In this document: positions 40,767 to 47,885 of the stretch, one piece after another | How the letters are laid out: every line of letters starts with the position of its first letter | How positions within the stretch are numbered: position 1 is the first letter of the stretch | Assembly: GCF_028823665.1 (NCBI RefSeq) | Contig: NZ_JAPEHV010000007.1 | Coordinates: 1-64,000, forward strand | Direction of reading: 5' to 3' | DNA length: 64,000 nt | Source of the DNA: Microbacterium sp. C7(2022) | GTDB taxonomy: Bacteria; Actinomycetota; Actinomycetes; Actinomycetales; Microbacteriaceae | The notes under the pieces: model-generated | The model's database searches: none | Seen by the model: the letters and a program-made list of their open reading frames with translations, nothing else | Told to the model about the DNA's origin: nothing | Translations under genes and position numbers: made by a program

Positions 40767-42272
40767 TCAGCGGGGAAGGCCGCGCACGGCCCGGCCGGGG
40801 TAGGCCGACTCGTCGAGAGCGCCATCGCGGATCACGAACTCGCCGTCGACGAGCAGGTGTCGCACGCCGGTCGACGGGCGTACCGGATCCAGAGCGCTGG
40901 CGTTGTCGGTCAGGGCCGTGGGATCGATCACCACGATGTCGGCGCTGGCACCGGCATCCAATCTCCCCTTGCTGCGCATGTCGGGTGCGACCTCATCGAG
41001 CACCCGCGCGGGCAGATACGAGGCCCTCCGGAAGGCCTCGACCCAGCTCCACAGTCCGTGCTCACGCACCATGAGACGGATGCTGCGCGCGAACGTCCCC
41101 GCGGTGCGCGGATGCGTCGACGCCCCCGGCGGCAGCGGCCACTCGCGGGTGTCGCTGCGCCCGTCTTGCCACTCGACGGGCATGGCGTCGCTCGCGACGA
41201 TGGCGTCGGGGTACTCCAGCGCGCGACGCAGGATCGCGCGATCGGCCTCATCGCGTTCGTCGAGAAACTCGAGCAGACACGTCGCACCCGGTTCGAGCGC
41301 GCGAATCTCGTTGAGTCGGCGCGCGTCGGCGATGCGCTCGCCGGTGCCGAGCATCACGATGTTCGACGGCGCGAGACCGGTGGCCGCGAGCGCTTCGGGG
41401 GAGAGGAACGCCGCCCCCACACTCGTGCTGCCCATCCCGTACGGGTAGGCCTCGACGCTCACGCGGCTCCCCGCCGTCGTCGCTTCGTCAAGCGTGCGCA
41501 GCACGCGATCGACGTGCCGGCGTGACGTGCTGTTGACGTGACAGTGGTGCATCGCAGCGCCGGTGTCGGCCGCGGCGCGCACCACCTCGAACGATCCGTC
41601 GACCGGGGTCGCATCGTTGAGTTCGATCAAGTCACGCACGTGTGTGAAAGTCGGGGCGCCCGACCGTGCGGCGAGGCGTGCGACGGCGAGATACTCGTCC
41701 GGGTCTGACAGCGGGGCGTACCCGATGAGGACGCCGATGCCGAGGGCCCCGGCATCCAATTCGCCCTCGAGAAGGTCCAACCAGGTCGCGAGCTCGCGCG
41801 GCGTCGACGTGCGCTGCCAGTCGCGGTTGCCGAGCAGCGCGGCCGAGTCGTGAAAGTCGGCGCGCGCGGGAAGACCGGCGAGCACCTGCCCGCGGGCGTC
41901 GGTCCACGACGCCGAGAACCCGTAGTGCAGCACGCGGCCCGCGGCGGCGGCGTCGGCGTAGGCCTTCTCGACGGGCATGAGCCCGGCCTCGAGGTCGAGC
42001 GTCGTGGTGACGCCATCGAAGGCTTGCAGGCGCTGACCGGCGATCGAGTGCACGTGGCTGTGCAGGTCGACGAATCCCGGGCCGACGATCAGACCCGTGA
42101 CGTCGATGATGGTCGCGTCGGCCGGGGTTTCTGCCGATGCGTGACCGGCGGGTGCGACGCGTGTGACCCGGCCCGCGGAGATCTCGACATCAGCGATCTG
42201 CTCGGTTCCCGCGGCGGGGTCGATCACGCGACCGCCGCGGAGGATTGTCGTTGTAGGCATCGGTTCCATCAT
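40767..42272 (-). CDS. Amidohydrolase of the N-acyl-D-amino-acid deacylase family
   Basis: This 501-residue cytoplasmic metal-dependent hydrolase carries the N-terminal metal motif D-L-H-S-H-V-H, followed by T-F-T-H-V-R-D at about residue 215, H-H-C-H-V-N-S-T near 245 and V-A-S-D-A-M at about 365. The C-terminal barrel-edge segment L-D-A-G-A-S-A-D-I-V-V is standard. Family members remove acyl groups from N-acyl-D-amino acids or open dihydropyrimidine-like amides; the exact substrate is not clear. Three in-frame ATGs (42272, 42269, 42260) are possible starts. It stands alone, convergent with the Fic gene. Confidence 0.85.
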   Translation of the reverse strand: MMEPMPTTTILRGGRVIDPAAGTEQIADVEISAGRVTRVAPAGHASAETPADATIIDVTGLIVGPGFVDLHSHVHSIAGQRLQAFDGVTTTLDLEAGLMPVEKAYADAAAAGRVLHYGFSASWTDARGQVLAGLPARADFHDSAALLGNRDWQRTSTPRELATWLDLLEGELDAGALGIGVLIGYAPLSDPDEYLAVARLAARSGAPTFTHVRDLIELNDATPVDGSFEVVRAAADTGAAMHHCHVNSTSRRHVDRVLRTLDEATTAGSRVSVEAYPYGMGSTSVGAAFLSPEALAATGLAPSNIVMLGTGERIADARRLNEIRALEPGATCLLEFLDERDEADRAILRRALEYPDAIVASDAMPVEWQDGRSDTREWPLPPGASTHPRTAGTFARSIRLMVREHGLWSWVEAFRRASYLPARVLDEVAPDMRSKGRLDAGASADIVVIDPTALTDNASALDPVRPSTGVRHLLVDGEFVIRDGALDESAYPGRAVRGLPR

Positions 42273-42362
42273 TCCCGACGCGGCGCCCGCGCGATCGTTC
42301 GCGCCGACGAAAACGGGTGGGGTGCGTGGTGCGGTTGGACAAAGGCGCAGCGGCCCCTGGGG

Positions 42363-43019
42363 TCACAGGGAGTCGGATGCCGTCAGCACGGCCTCCTGCT
42401 CGAGAGTGAGATCGATGACCTGGCGCAAGAGCCCGCCGACCGTCGTCGAGCGCAGCAGCGTCTGCCGGTCGAAGTCGCCGAGTGGCGCGATCGCCGCCAG
42501 TTGCCACGCAGATTCGATGGGGTCTTCGGAGAGCTCGGTCGCGGCATCCCATCGCAGTGCATTCCACGGCGCGGAATCGGGGAGGGCCTCATCCATGCGT
42601 TCGCTGAGCAGAGTGGCGCGCGCGACGACGCGGCGCACGATAGCCTCGGCCTCGGTGTGCAGGGGGAGCAGGGCGTCATCCCACTCGAGCACGGGCAGCG
42701 GGCTGATCTCGGCGAGCGGGTACGGATCGTCATCGAGCCAGCGCGTCGTCTCGAACCGGTCGCCACCGACGGCAACCACGTGCATCGCGTCGGCGGCGGC
42801 CTCGACCTGCACGATGCGCGCGAGCGTACCGATCCGGCTGCGCTGGTCGCCGCCACCCACTTCGCTCCCGCGTTCGATCATGACGACACCGAACAGCGGG
42901 TTCTCTTCGTCGAGCAGGCGGCCGAGCATCGTCAGGTATCGCGGCTCGAACAGGCGCAGCGCGAGGGGCGTGTGCGGCAAGAGCACCGAGCCGAGAGGGA
43001 ACATCGCCACCGATGACAT
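42363..43019 (-). CDS. Lon N-terminal (substrate-binding) domain protein
   Basis: This 218-residue protein starts at ATG 43019, giving M-S-S-V-A-M-F-P-L-G-S-V-L-L-P, the normal beginning of the Lon N-terminal domain. The domain (L-F-E-P-R-Y, then F-G-V-V-M-I-E-R-G) fills most of the protein, and there is no ATPase or protease part. Stand-alone Lon-N proteins are widespread in actinobacteria with unknown roles, presumably in recognising unfolded or specific protein partners. The frame open further upstream is antisense to the neighbouring promoter. Confidence 0.88.
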   Translation of the reverse strand: MSSVAMFPLGSVLLPHTPLALRLFEPRYLTMLGRLLDEENPLFGVVMIERGSEVGGGDQRSRIGTLARIVQVEAAADAMHVVAVGGDRFETTRWLDDDPYPLAEISPLPVLEWDDALLPLHTEAEAIVRRVVARATLLSERMDEALPDSAPWNALRWDAATELSEDPIESAWQLAAIAPLGDFDRQTLLRSTTVGGLLRQVIDLTLEQEAVLTASDSL

Positions 43020-43131
43020 GCAGCCAGTCAAACAGTCCGCGCACGCGCGGGGGCCGGGCGCGCCTGAGAGGTCGCTGAGATCGGGCCGTGACGCGTGGTG
43101 CGTTCGTAGGCTGGGCCGCGGAGGGCGCATC

Positions 43132-43629
43132 ATGAAGCATCCGAATCCCGAACCGATCTCAGCCGGCGAAGAATCCGTGTGGGATTACCCGAGGCCGCCT
43201 CGCGTCGAGCACGTGGATCGCCGCGTGCGCATCACGCTCGGTGGCGAGGTGATCGTCGACACCACCGACGTCGTGCGCGTACTCGAGACGAGTCATCCGC
43301 CGGTGTACTACGTGCCCGCGAGTGCTTTCGTCGCGGGGGCGCTGACTCCGGGGCCCGGGGGATCGGCGTGCGAGTTCAAGGGAACGGCTCACTACTTCGA
43401 CGTGCATGGCGGGGGCGAGACCCGTCCGCATGCGGCGTGGGGGTACCCGACCCCGCTGCCCGGTTATGAGGCCCTGCGCGATCGGGTCGCGGTGTACCCG
43501 GCGATGATGGATCGCTGCACCGTCGACGGCGTCGAAGTAACACCCCAACCCGGCCAGTTCTACGGGGGCTGGATCACGCCCGAGATTCGCGGGCCGTTCA
43601 AGGGCAGCCCCGGCACGATGGGGTGGTGA
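43132..43629 (+). CDS. DUF427 domain protein
   Basis: At 165 residues, this protein contains the DUF427 core: V-R-I-T-L-G-G-E-V-I-V-D, V-L-E-T-S-H-P-P-V-Y-Y-V-P and C-E-F-K-G-T-A-H-Y-F-D. DUF427 proteins are small beta-rich proteins of unknown function common in actinobacteria. It is divergent from the Lon-N gene and convergent with the phosphotransferase gene, so it is probably a single-gene transcript. Confidence 0.88.
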   Translation: MKHPNPEPISAGEESVWDYPRPPRVEHVDRRVRITLGGEVIVDTTDVVRVLETSHPPVYYVPASAFVAGALTPGPGGSACEFKGTAHYFDVHGGGETRPHAAWGYPTPLPGYEALRDRVAVYPAMMDRCTVDGVEVTPQPGQFYGGWITPEIRGPFKGSPGTMGW

Positions 43630-43635
43630 CCGGCG

Positions 43636-44361
43636 TCACGTCGCATCCCACAGGGCGCGGTAATAGGCGATGCGCTCGGCATCGGGCGTAATTCCATAGG
43701 CGTCGTAGAGGGCGCCCTCCCAGCCCGGGCCGTAGTTCCACTCGGTGCTCCACGCGGCCACGGCGAGGTCGGCCCAGCGGTCGGCAACACCGAGCGCCCC
43801 GAAATCGACATGACCCACCCATCGCCCGTCGTCGCCGATGAGCGTGTTCGGGCTGCAGGCATCGCCGTGGCACACGACGAGTCGGTCGACGGGCGGTGCC
43901 TCGAGCAAGTGATCGGGGATTCGGATGCCACGCGTGGCCGCATTCGCGATGCGCGTGGCCGTGTTCCAGTCGAAGGGGCACTCTGCCACGGGGAGCGTGT
44001 CGTGCAGCGCGCGCAGCCCCTCGCCGACAGCCCGGACGGCCACGGCGGCGTCCTCGACCCAGCGCGGGGCGACCGCGGATTCGCCCGGGATGGTGGTCGT
44101 CACGAGCCACTCGTGCGTCTCGTCGTTGCCTTCGCTGACGATCTCGGGCACGGTGACCCACACTGCCGCCCACCGCAGCCGATCGGCCTCGGCCGTGAAC
44201 GAGGTTTCGGCATGGCGCGGCCCGTACTTGATGTGACGGCCGTCAGAGGTGCGGAACGTCACCCCGCCCACGCCGTTGATCCACACCGGCTCGAGGTCCG
44301 CGCCGCGGGCAAGCTCGCGCACGCGCGCGGGAACCTCGACGGGGCTCAGCGGGATCGACAC
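43636..44361 (-). CDS. APH-family phosphotransferase (aminoglycoside phosphotransferase-like)
   Basis: This 241-residue kinase-fold protein carries the catalytic loop C-H-G-D-A-C-S-P-N-T-L-I, followed by the metal-binding H-V-D-F-G-A-L-G-V-A-D-R-W-A-D-L-A. These are the Brenner and DFG-type motifs of APH(3')-like enzymes. The N-terminal lobe has K-Y-G as the likely ATP-binding lysine. Chromosomal members of this family often phosphorylate small alcohols or are silent for resistance, so no resistance should be assumed. Confidence 0.87.
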   Translation of the reverse strand: MSIPLSPVEVPARVRELARGADLEPVWINGVGGVTFRTSDGRHIKYGPRHAETSFTAEADRLRWAAVWVTVPEIVSEGNDETHEWLVTTTIPGESAVAPRWVEDAAVAVRAVGEGLRALHDTLPVAECPFDWNTATRIANAATRGIRIPDHLLEAPPVDRLVVCHGDACSPNTLIGDDGRWVGHVDFGALGVADRWADLAVAAWSTEWNYGPGWEGALYDAYGITPDAERIAYYRALWDAT

Positions 44362-44430
44362 AGAGCCGAGGGTACCCGCCGCGTGTCCGAGCCCTCGAAC
44401 GCGGCCGATCCGCTGCTATACCCTGGGCCG

Positions 44431-45129
44431 ATGCGCATGCTTCTCACCTCGAACGGCATCGCCAACGACCTGATTCGTGACACGCTCGTCGACCTGCTCG
44501 GCAAGCCGCTGAGCGAATCCCGCGTCGTCGTGGTGATCGACGCGATTCTCGGATTTCCGGGCGACAGCTCGATGCTCGTGACGCACCTCGAAGGGTTGCG
44601 CGCGCTCGGGTGGGCCGAGTTCGACGTGGCATCGCTTTTCGCCGGCCCGCAGGCCTTGGTGGAGTCGCGGTTGCGCTCAGCCGACGTCATCCTCGGCTAC
44701 GGCGGCAGCAACCTGTGGGCGGCACACACCTGGCACGCAACGGGCTTGGCACCGGTGTTAGCCGAGCTGCTCGAAGAGAAGGTGTACGTCGGGTGGAGTG
44801 CGGGATCGATGATCTTCGCTCGCCGCCTGGATCGGTGGCCCGCCGACTTCAACGACCAAGACGAGCTCGAGATGTTCGGGCTTGAGGATGCGGCGCCCGC
44901 CGTTGCACTCTTCGATTGGTTTTTCGCCGGGCATCTCGGTGCGGACTGGATGCCCGCACATGCCGAGCAGAACTTGTCGCAGGGCGCTCGCCGCTCGGGC
45001 CAAGACGTGTGGTTCGTCGACGACGACACGGCGCTGCTCATCCGCGACCCCGCAGCCGAGCCGACCGTCATCTCGTCAGGCCACTGGCGCCGCTACGGCC
45101 CCGACGGCTCGCTCATCGCGTCGGCCTGA
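44431..45129 (+). CDS. Peptidase S51 family protein (dipeptidase E-like)
   Basis: This 232-residue protein carries the nucleophile motif G-W-S123-A-G-S-M, characteristic of S51 serine peptidases. It is preceded by G-Y-G-G-S-N at about residue 89-94 and followed by a histidine in F-A-G-H-L. Members cleave Asp-X dipeptides or have lost that specificity. The last 60 codons are duplicated at 46685-46867, downstream of an inserted segment, so the gene end served as a recombination site. Confidence 0.87.
   Translation: MRMLLTSNGIANDLIRDTLVDLLGKPLSESRVVVVIDAILGFPGDSSMLVTHLEGLRALGWAEFDVASLFAGPQALVESRLRSADVILGYGGSNLWAAHTWHATGLAPVLAELLEEKVYVGWSAGSMIFARRLDRWPADFNDQDELEMFGLEDAAPAVALFDWFFAGHLGADWMPAHAEQNLSQGARRSGQDVWFVDDDTALLIRDPAAEPTVISSGHWRRYGPDGSLIASA
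44948..45129 (+). repeat. Direct repeat copy 1 (3' end of S51 peptidase gene)
   Basis: This stretch matches 46685-46867 in the same orientation with only scattered substitutions and one single-base insertion in copy 2. Copy 1 is the true gene end. Together the two copies bracket about 1.55 kb containing a truncated lipoprotein-type gene and an AbaSI-like nuclease gene. Confidence 0.85.
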
Positions 45130-45142
45130 GTCGTCGGGGGGA

Positions 45143-45610
45143 TCAACCCATCCCAGGCGGGCCGTACAGTTCGCCCTCGGGCAGCTCGGGACAGGAAGCA
45201 TCAGACGTCTGGGCCGCGACTTCTGCGCGCACCAAGATGCCATTGGGCGCGGTTGTGAGCGTGTAAACGATTCCCTCTTGAGCTCCGACTTCGGGGATAA
45301 ACCCGAGCATCATCCCGTCGTAGTTCATGCTCTCGGGTCGATGCTCTCCCCAGACTGACATGAGGTCACCGGCGGGGTTCGCATCAATCCACTCGGCGGT
45401 CTCGCGGAGCGTGGCATCCGGCACGAGCCAGAATGCCTCCAGCTCGGCAACAGGCCCGCACGGCCAGCCCGTGTATGAGTTGAGCGCGGCCGCGTTCGGC
45501 GCAGCGTCGGTTGCGCCAGGTGGCAGAGAGACGTCGTCGAGCCAGGCATGGGCTTGCGCGCGCGCCTCCTCGTCGTTGCTTCCTGATTCGACGACGCGGG
45601 TGGGCGGCAT
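45143..45610 (-). pseudogene. Lipoprotein-type gene lacking its signal peptide
   Basis: From ATG 45610 this gives 155 residues with a typical exported actinobacterial lipoprotein body: A-W-L-D-D-V-S-L-P-P-G-A, Y-T-G-W-P-C-G-P-V-A-E-L-E-A-F and E-G-I-V-Y-T-L. The frame upstream (to 45667) has no proper signal peptide and its first ATG overlaps the start codon of the divergent nuclease gene. I infer that the 5' end was lost at an insertion junction near 45.6 kb. The function is unknown. Confidence 0.55.
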
Positions 45611-45665
45611 ACAGCACAGGCCGATGAGTAGGGTGTGACGATGATCGAGCGACAGGCGGAGCGGC

Positions 45666-46643
45666 ATGACGAGTTCTGACGCGGGCGCATTGCAGCAGCC
45701 AAAGCGAAAGCGGTCGCCGCGCGTTGCTCCGTCCGAACTGGACTATTACGCACGGATGCTGCAGAAGATCCAGAACAAGAAGCACGAGGTGTACGCGATC
45801 AGCCGCATTCTGCATCGGCTGGACGACCCAGAGATTGAGCTGGTCACTCAACAGGCCGTCCACACGAGCGGGGGACTGGCGCTCCTTGACCTCTACCTTC
45901 CGCAGTTCGGACTTGCGGTCGAGGTGGACGAGTTGCACCACTTCTCGTCCGAGGGCAGGGAAGCTGACAAGGCGCGCGAGCAACGCGTCCTCGACCTCAC
46001 ATCACTAGAGTTCGTCAGGCTCGGGATCGGTTCCCTCAAGACGCGCGACGAGTTCCGCACCACGGTGGACGGCTTTATCGACGACGTCCGCCGGCGAAAG
46101 CGGACAGCCGTGTCCGCAGGCTCGTTTGCCCCCTTCTCGTACGGCTCCCGCCACGATCCGGAGCATTGGGTCGCCCGCGGGCAACTGACAATCGATGACG
46201 AGGCGCAGATGCAACGCATGCCCGACGTCACTCGGTTGTTCGGGTATCGGCACAAGCACTGGCAGCGAGCCACTCTGCGTCTCCGAGACGGTCGGCAGGT
46301 GTGGATGCCGTATCTCGCGCAAGAAGGTTCTCCTCGGCGAGCCGACTGGGACAACCGCCTTCTGGACGATGGGCGAACGATCGTTGAGCGCCGACTGGGT
46401 GATTGGGAAACAGGGGCATACGAAGACGTTGAGCGAATCGTCTTCGCCAAGTTCCGTGACCCCGTATTCGGTTCTGTCTACTACCGCTTCCTCGGGCGGT
46501 TCCGAATCAGCGCCCAGGAAGGCGACACGACTACGTTCACCCGCGTCGCGACAGAGGTCAGCTTCTCAGAGCTGGTTTCAGATCAGAGTCGCGTAGACAG
46601 CGGCGCCGCCGAAGATACCGACGATGAGAAGTCCCAAGCTTGA
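45666..46643 (+). CDS. AbaSI/PvuRts1I-like modification-dependent endonuclease
   Basis: This 325-residue protein has an N-terminal half matching, from memory, the Vsr-like nuclease domain of the PvuRts1I/AbaSI family. The pattern is I-S-R-I-L-H-R-L-D-D-P-E-I-E-L-V-T-Q-Q at 45-63, then L-L-D75-L-Y-L-P-Q-F-G-L-A-V-E86-V-D88-E-L-H91-H92. The second half (about 150-310) would be the SRA-like reader domain. Enzymes of this family cut DNA containing hydroxymethyl- or glucosyl-hydroxymethylcytosine, a type IV defence against T-even-like phages. It sits in a small insertion between duplicated gene ends, so it was probably acquired recently. A DUF559-like nuclease of other function is the alternative. 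Confidence 0.6.
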   Translation: MTSSDAGALQQPKRKRSPRVAPSELDYYARMLQKIQNKKHEVYAISRILHRLDDPEIELVTQQAVHTSGGLALLDLYLPQFGLAVEVDELHHFSSEGREADKAREQRVLDLTSLEFVRLGIGSLKTRDEFRTTVDGFIDDVRRRKRTAVSAGSFAPFSYGSRHDPEHWVARGQLTIDDEAQMQRMPDVTRLFGYRHKHWQRATLRLRDGRQVWMPYLAQEGSPRRADWDNRLLDDGRTIVERRLGDWETGAYEDVERIVFAKFRDPVFGSVYYRFLGRFRISAQEGDTTTFTRVATEVSFSELVSDQSRVDSGAAEDTDDEKSQA

Positions 46644-46684
46644 CCACACGATAACGCGGGTCCAATCGGCATAGCGGCGCGAGC

Positions 46685-46867
46685 GGATGCCCGGGCATGC
46701 TGAGCGGATACTTATCGCAGGGCGCTCGCCGCTCGGGCCAAGGGGTGTGGTTCGTCGACGACGACTCGGCGCTGCTCATTCGCGACCCCGCGGCCGAGCC
46801 GATCGTTACTTGGTCGGGCCACTGGCGCCGCTGCGGCCCCGACGGCTCGCTCATCGCCTCGGCCTGA
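46685..46867 (+). repeat. Direct repeat copy 2 (duplicated 3' end of S51 peptidase gene)
   Basis: This is a diverged second copy of the last 180 bases of the S51 gene. It still encodes W-F-V-D-D-D-S-A-L-L-I-R-D-P-A-A-E-P and ends in the same S-L-I-A-S-A-stop, with no start of its own. Substitutions against copy 1 (for example E-P-T-V-I-S-S becomes E-P-I-V-T-W-S) show the copy is not a recent exact duplication. It may have come in with the inserted DNA from a related strain. Confidence 0.85.
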
Positions 46868-46909
46868 GCCCGCCCGTGCCCGTGGGCAACCCGCGTCGCT
46901 GCGCGGACC

Positions 46910-47254
46910 TCACAGATCGAGGAAGTCGCCGAGCCACATCCGCACCGCGCTGAGGCAGTCGACAGAGACGGTCCCAGCGACTCGATTGAGCCTGTCGCGT
47001 GAGAGCGTGCGTGGCTGCTCGGTCATGATCCACGAGGGGCGATCCAGGCCGCTCGGGCCATCCACGCGAACGTGATTCGGCCATCCTCGATCGGTCGTGG
47101 TGATCGGTAGCGCGATGACTAGTGTCGTGACGGCATCCAGATATCCGAGTGACGAGGCGATCAGGACCGGACGATGCCCGCCCTGCTCGCGGCCGCGCAC
47201 GGGGGCGAGGGTTGCCCAGGCGACGGTGCCGGGCGCGAGTTCGAGCATCGTCAC
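46910..47254 (-). CDS. mazF: MazF/PemK-family endoribonuclease toxin
   Basis: This 114-residue protein shows the usual toxin pattern: P-G-T-V-A-W-A near the start, G-G-H-R-P-V-L-I-A-S-S, and a late M-T-E-Q-P-R-T-L-S-R-D-R-L. MazF toxins cut mRNA at short sequences and stop growth when not bound by antitoxin. Its ATG overlaps the antitoxin stop by four bases (47251-47254). It sits right after the duplicated S51 gene end, next to the inserted nuclease. Confidence 0.88.
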   Translation of the reverse strand: MTMLELAPGTVAWATLAPVRGREQGGHRPVLIASSLGYLDAVTTLVIALPITTTDRGWPNHVRVDGPSGLDRPSWIMTEQPRTLSRDRLNRVAGTVSVDCLSAVRMWLGDFLDL

Positions 47255-47484
47255 GACGCGTCAGTGAGCTCGGTGCGTTCCCATTCCGAGGCTTCCCGCG
47301 CATGCGACTCGACATCGGCCTTCGAAGCCTCGCTGATCGCCGACTTCAGAAGGTCGAGGCGTCTCCGTCGGTCCTCAGCATCGGCGAGGCGCGAGAGGTG
47401 CGCGCCGAGGGTGAGGCCGTCGCGCGCGGCCTGCGCCTTGAGCCTGTCGCGCAGTTCGTCACTGACCTTGATGGTCGTTGTCAT
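47251..47484 (-). CDS. Ribbon-helix-helix antitoxin of the MazF-type toxin
   Basis: At 77 residues, the N-terminus T-T-T-I-K-V-S-D-E-L-R-D-R-L-K-A is a ribbon-helix-helix DNA-binding strand and helix. The acidic/basic C-terminal tail would wrap the toxin. An imperfect palindrome around 47483-47497 (ATACCCGGAGTATAC) at the start codon is a likely autoregulatory site. The gene precedes the toxin, as in most such pairs. Confidence 0.87.
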   Translation of the reverse strand: MTTTIKVSDELRDRLKAQAARDGLTLGAHLSRLADAEDRRRRLDLLKSAISEASKADVESHAREASEWERTELTDAS

Positions 47485-47885
47485 ACCCGGAGTATACCGA
47501 CGTGGTAGTGCGTCAGGTCGACGGGAGTGTCGTCGTCCGCCCCAGGGAACGGCGCATCGTTGACGCAAGACTTGCCTGCGCGCCAGCTCCGCCCCCAGAG
47601 TCTGTCACCGGGCCGCGCAGATCCTGGGGGTGGAACAACTCCGCAGCGCTGGAGCCCGGCTCCGCCCCCAGAATCTGCTCCCCGCGCGCGCGGATTCTGG
47701 GGGTGGAACAACTCGACAGCGAGCCGGCGCGCTCCGCCCCCAAGATCGGTCGCCCGCACCCGCAGATGCTGGGGGCGGAGCATCAGGTGGCGTCGCGAGG
47801 GGCGCGGCGTCGTGCCGGGTGCACCCTGGCGGGAGCCCGCCACCGCCGATCCGAAGCATCCTCGCCGGGCCACTAGGCTCTATCC
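47485..47885. other. Intergenic region carrying tandem hairpin repeats
   Basis: The 400 bases between the antitoxin and the glycosidase-like gene hold no supported gene. The dominant content is three tandem hairpin units at 47588-47779. The last 100 bases should contain the promoter for the gene at 47886. Confidence 0.6.
47588..47779. repeat. Three tandem 47-base hairpin repeats, period 72-73
   Basis: Units at 47588-47634, 47661-47707 and 47733-47779 each begin TCCGCCCCCA and end with TGGGGGTGGA or TGGGGGCGGA. The arms of each unit pair with each other (for example CCCCCAGAATC with GATTCTGGGGG in the middle unit), leaving a 10-20 base variable centre. The 25-base stretches between units are unlike each other. 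This resembles a REP-like or clustered hairpin element; it is not a CRISPR. Confidence 0.75.

Noticed and set aside
45611..45667. Start of the lipoprotein-type gene at 45667
   Set aside because: That ATG overlaps the divergent nuclease start codon and gives no proper signal peptide, so I treat the gene as 5'-truncated.
47588..47779. CRISPR-like array of three regular repeats
   Set aside because: The repeats are 47-base inverted repeats with variable centres, spacers are only about 25 bases, there are only three units and no cas genes are nearby.
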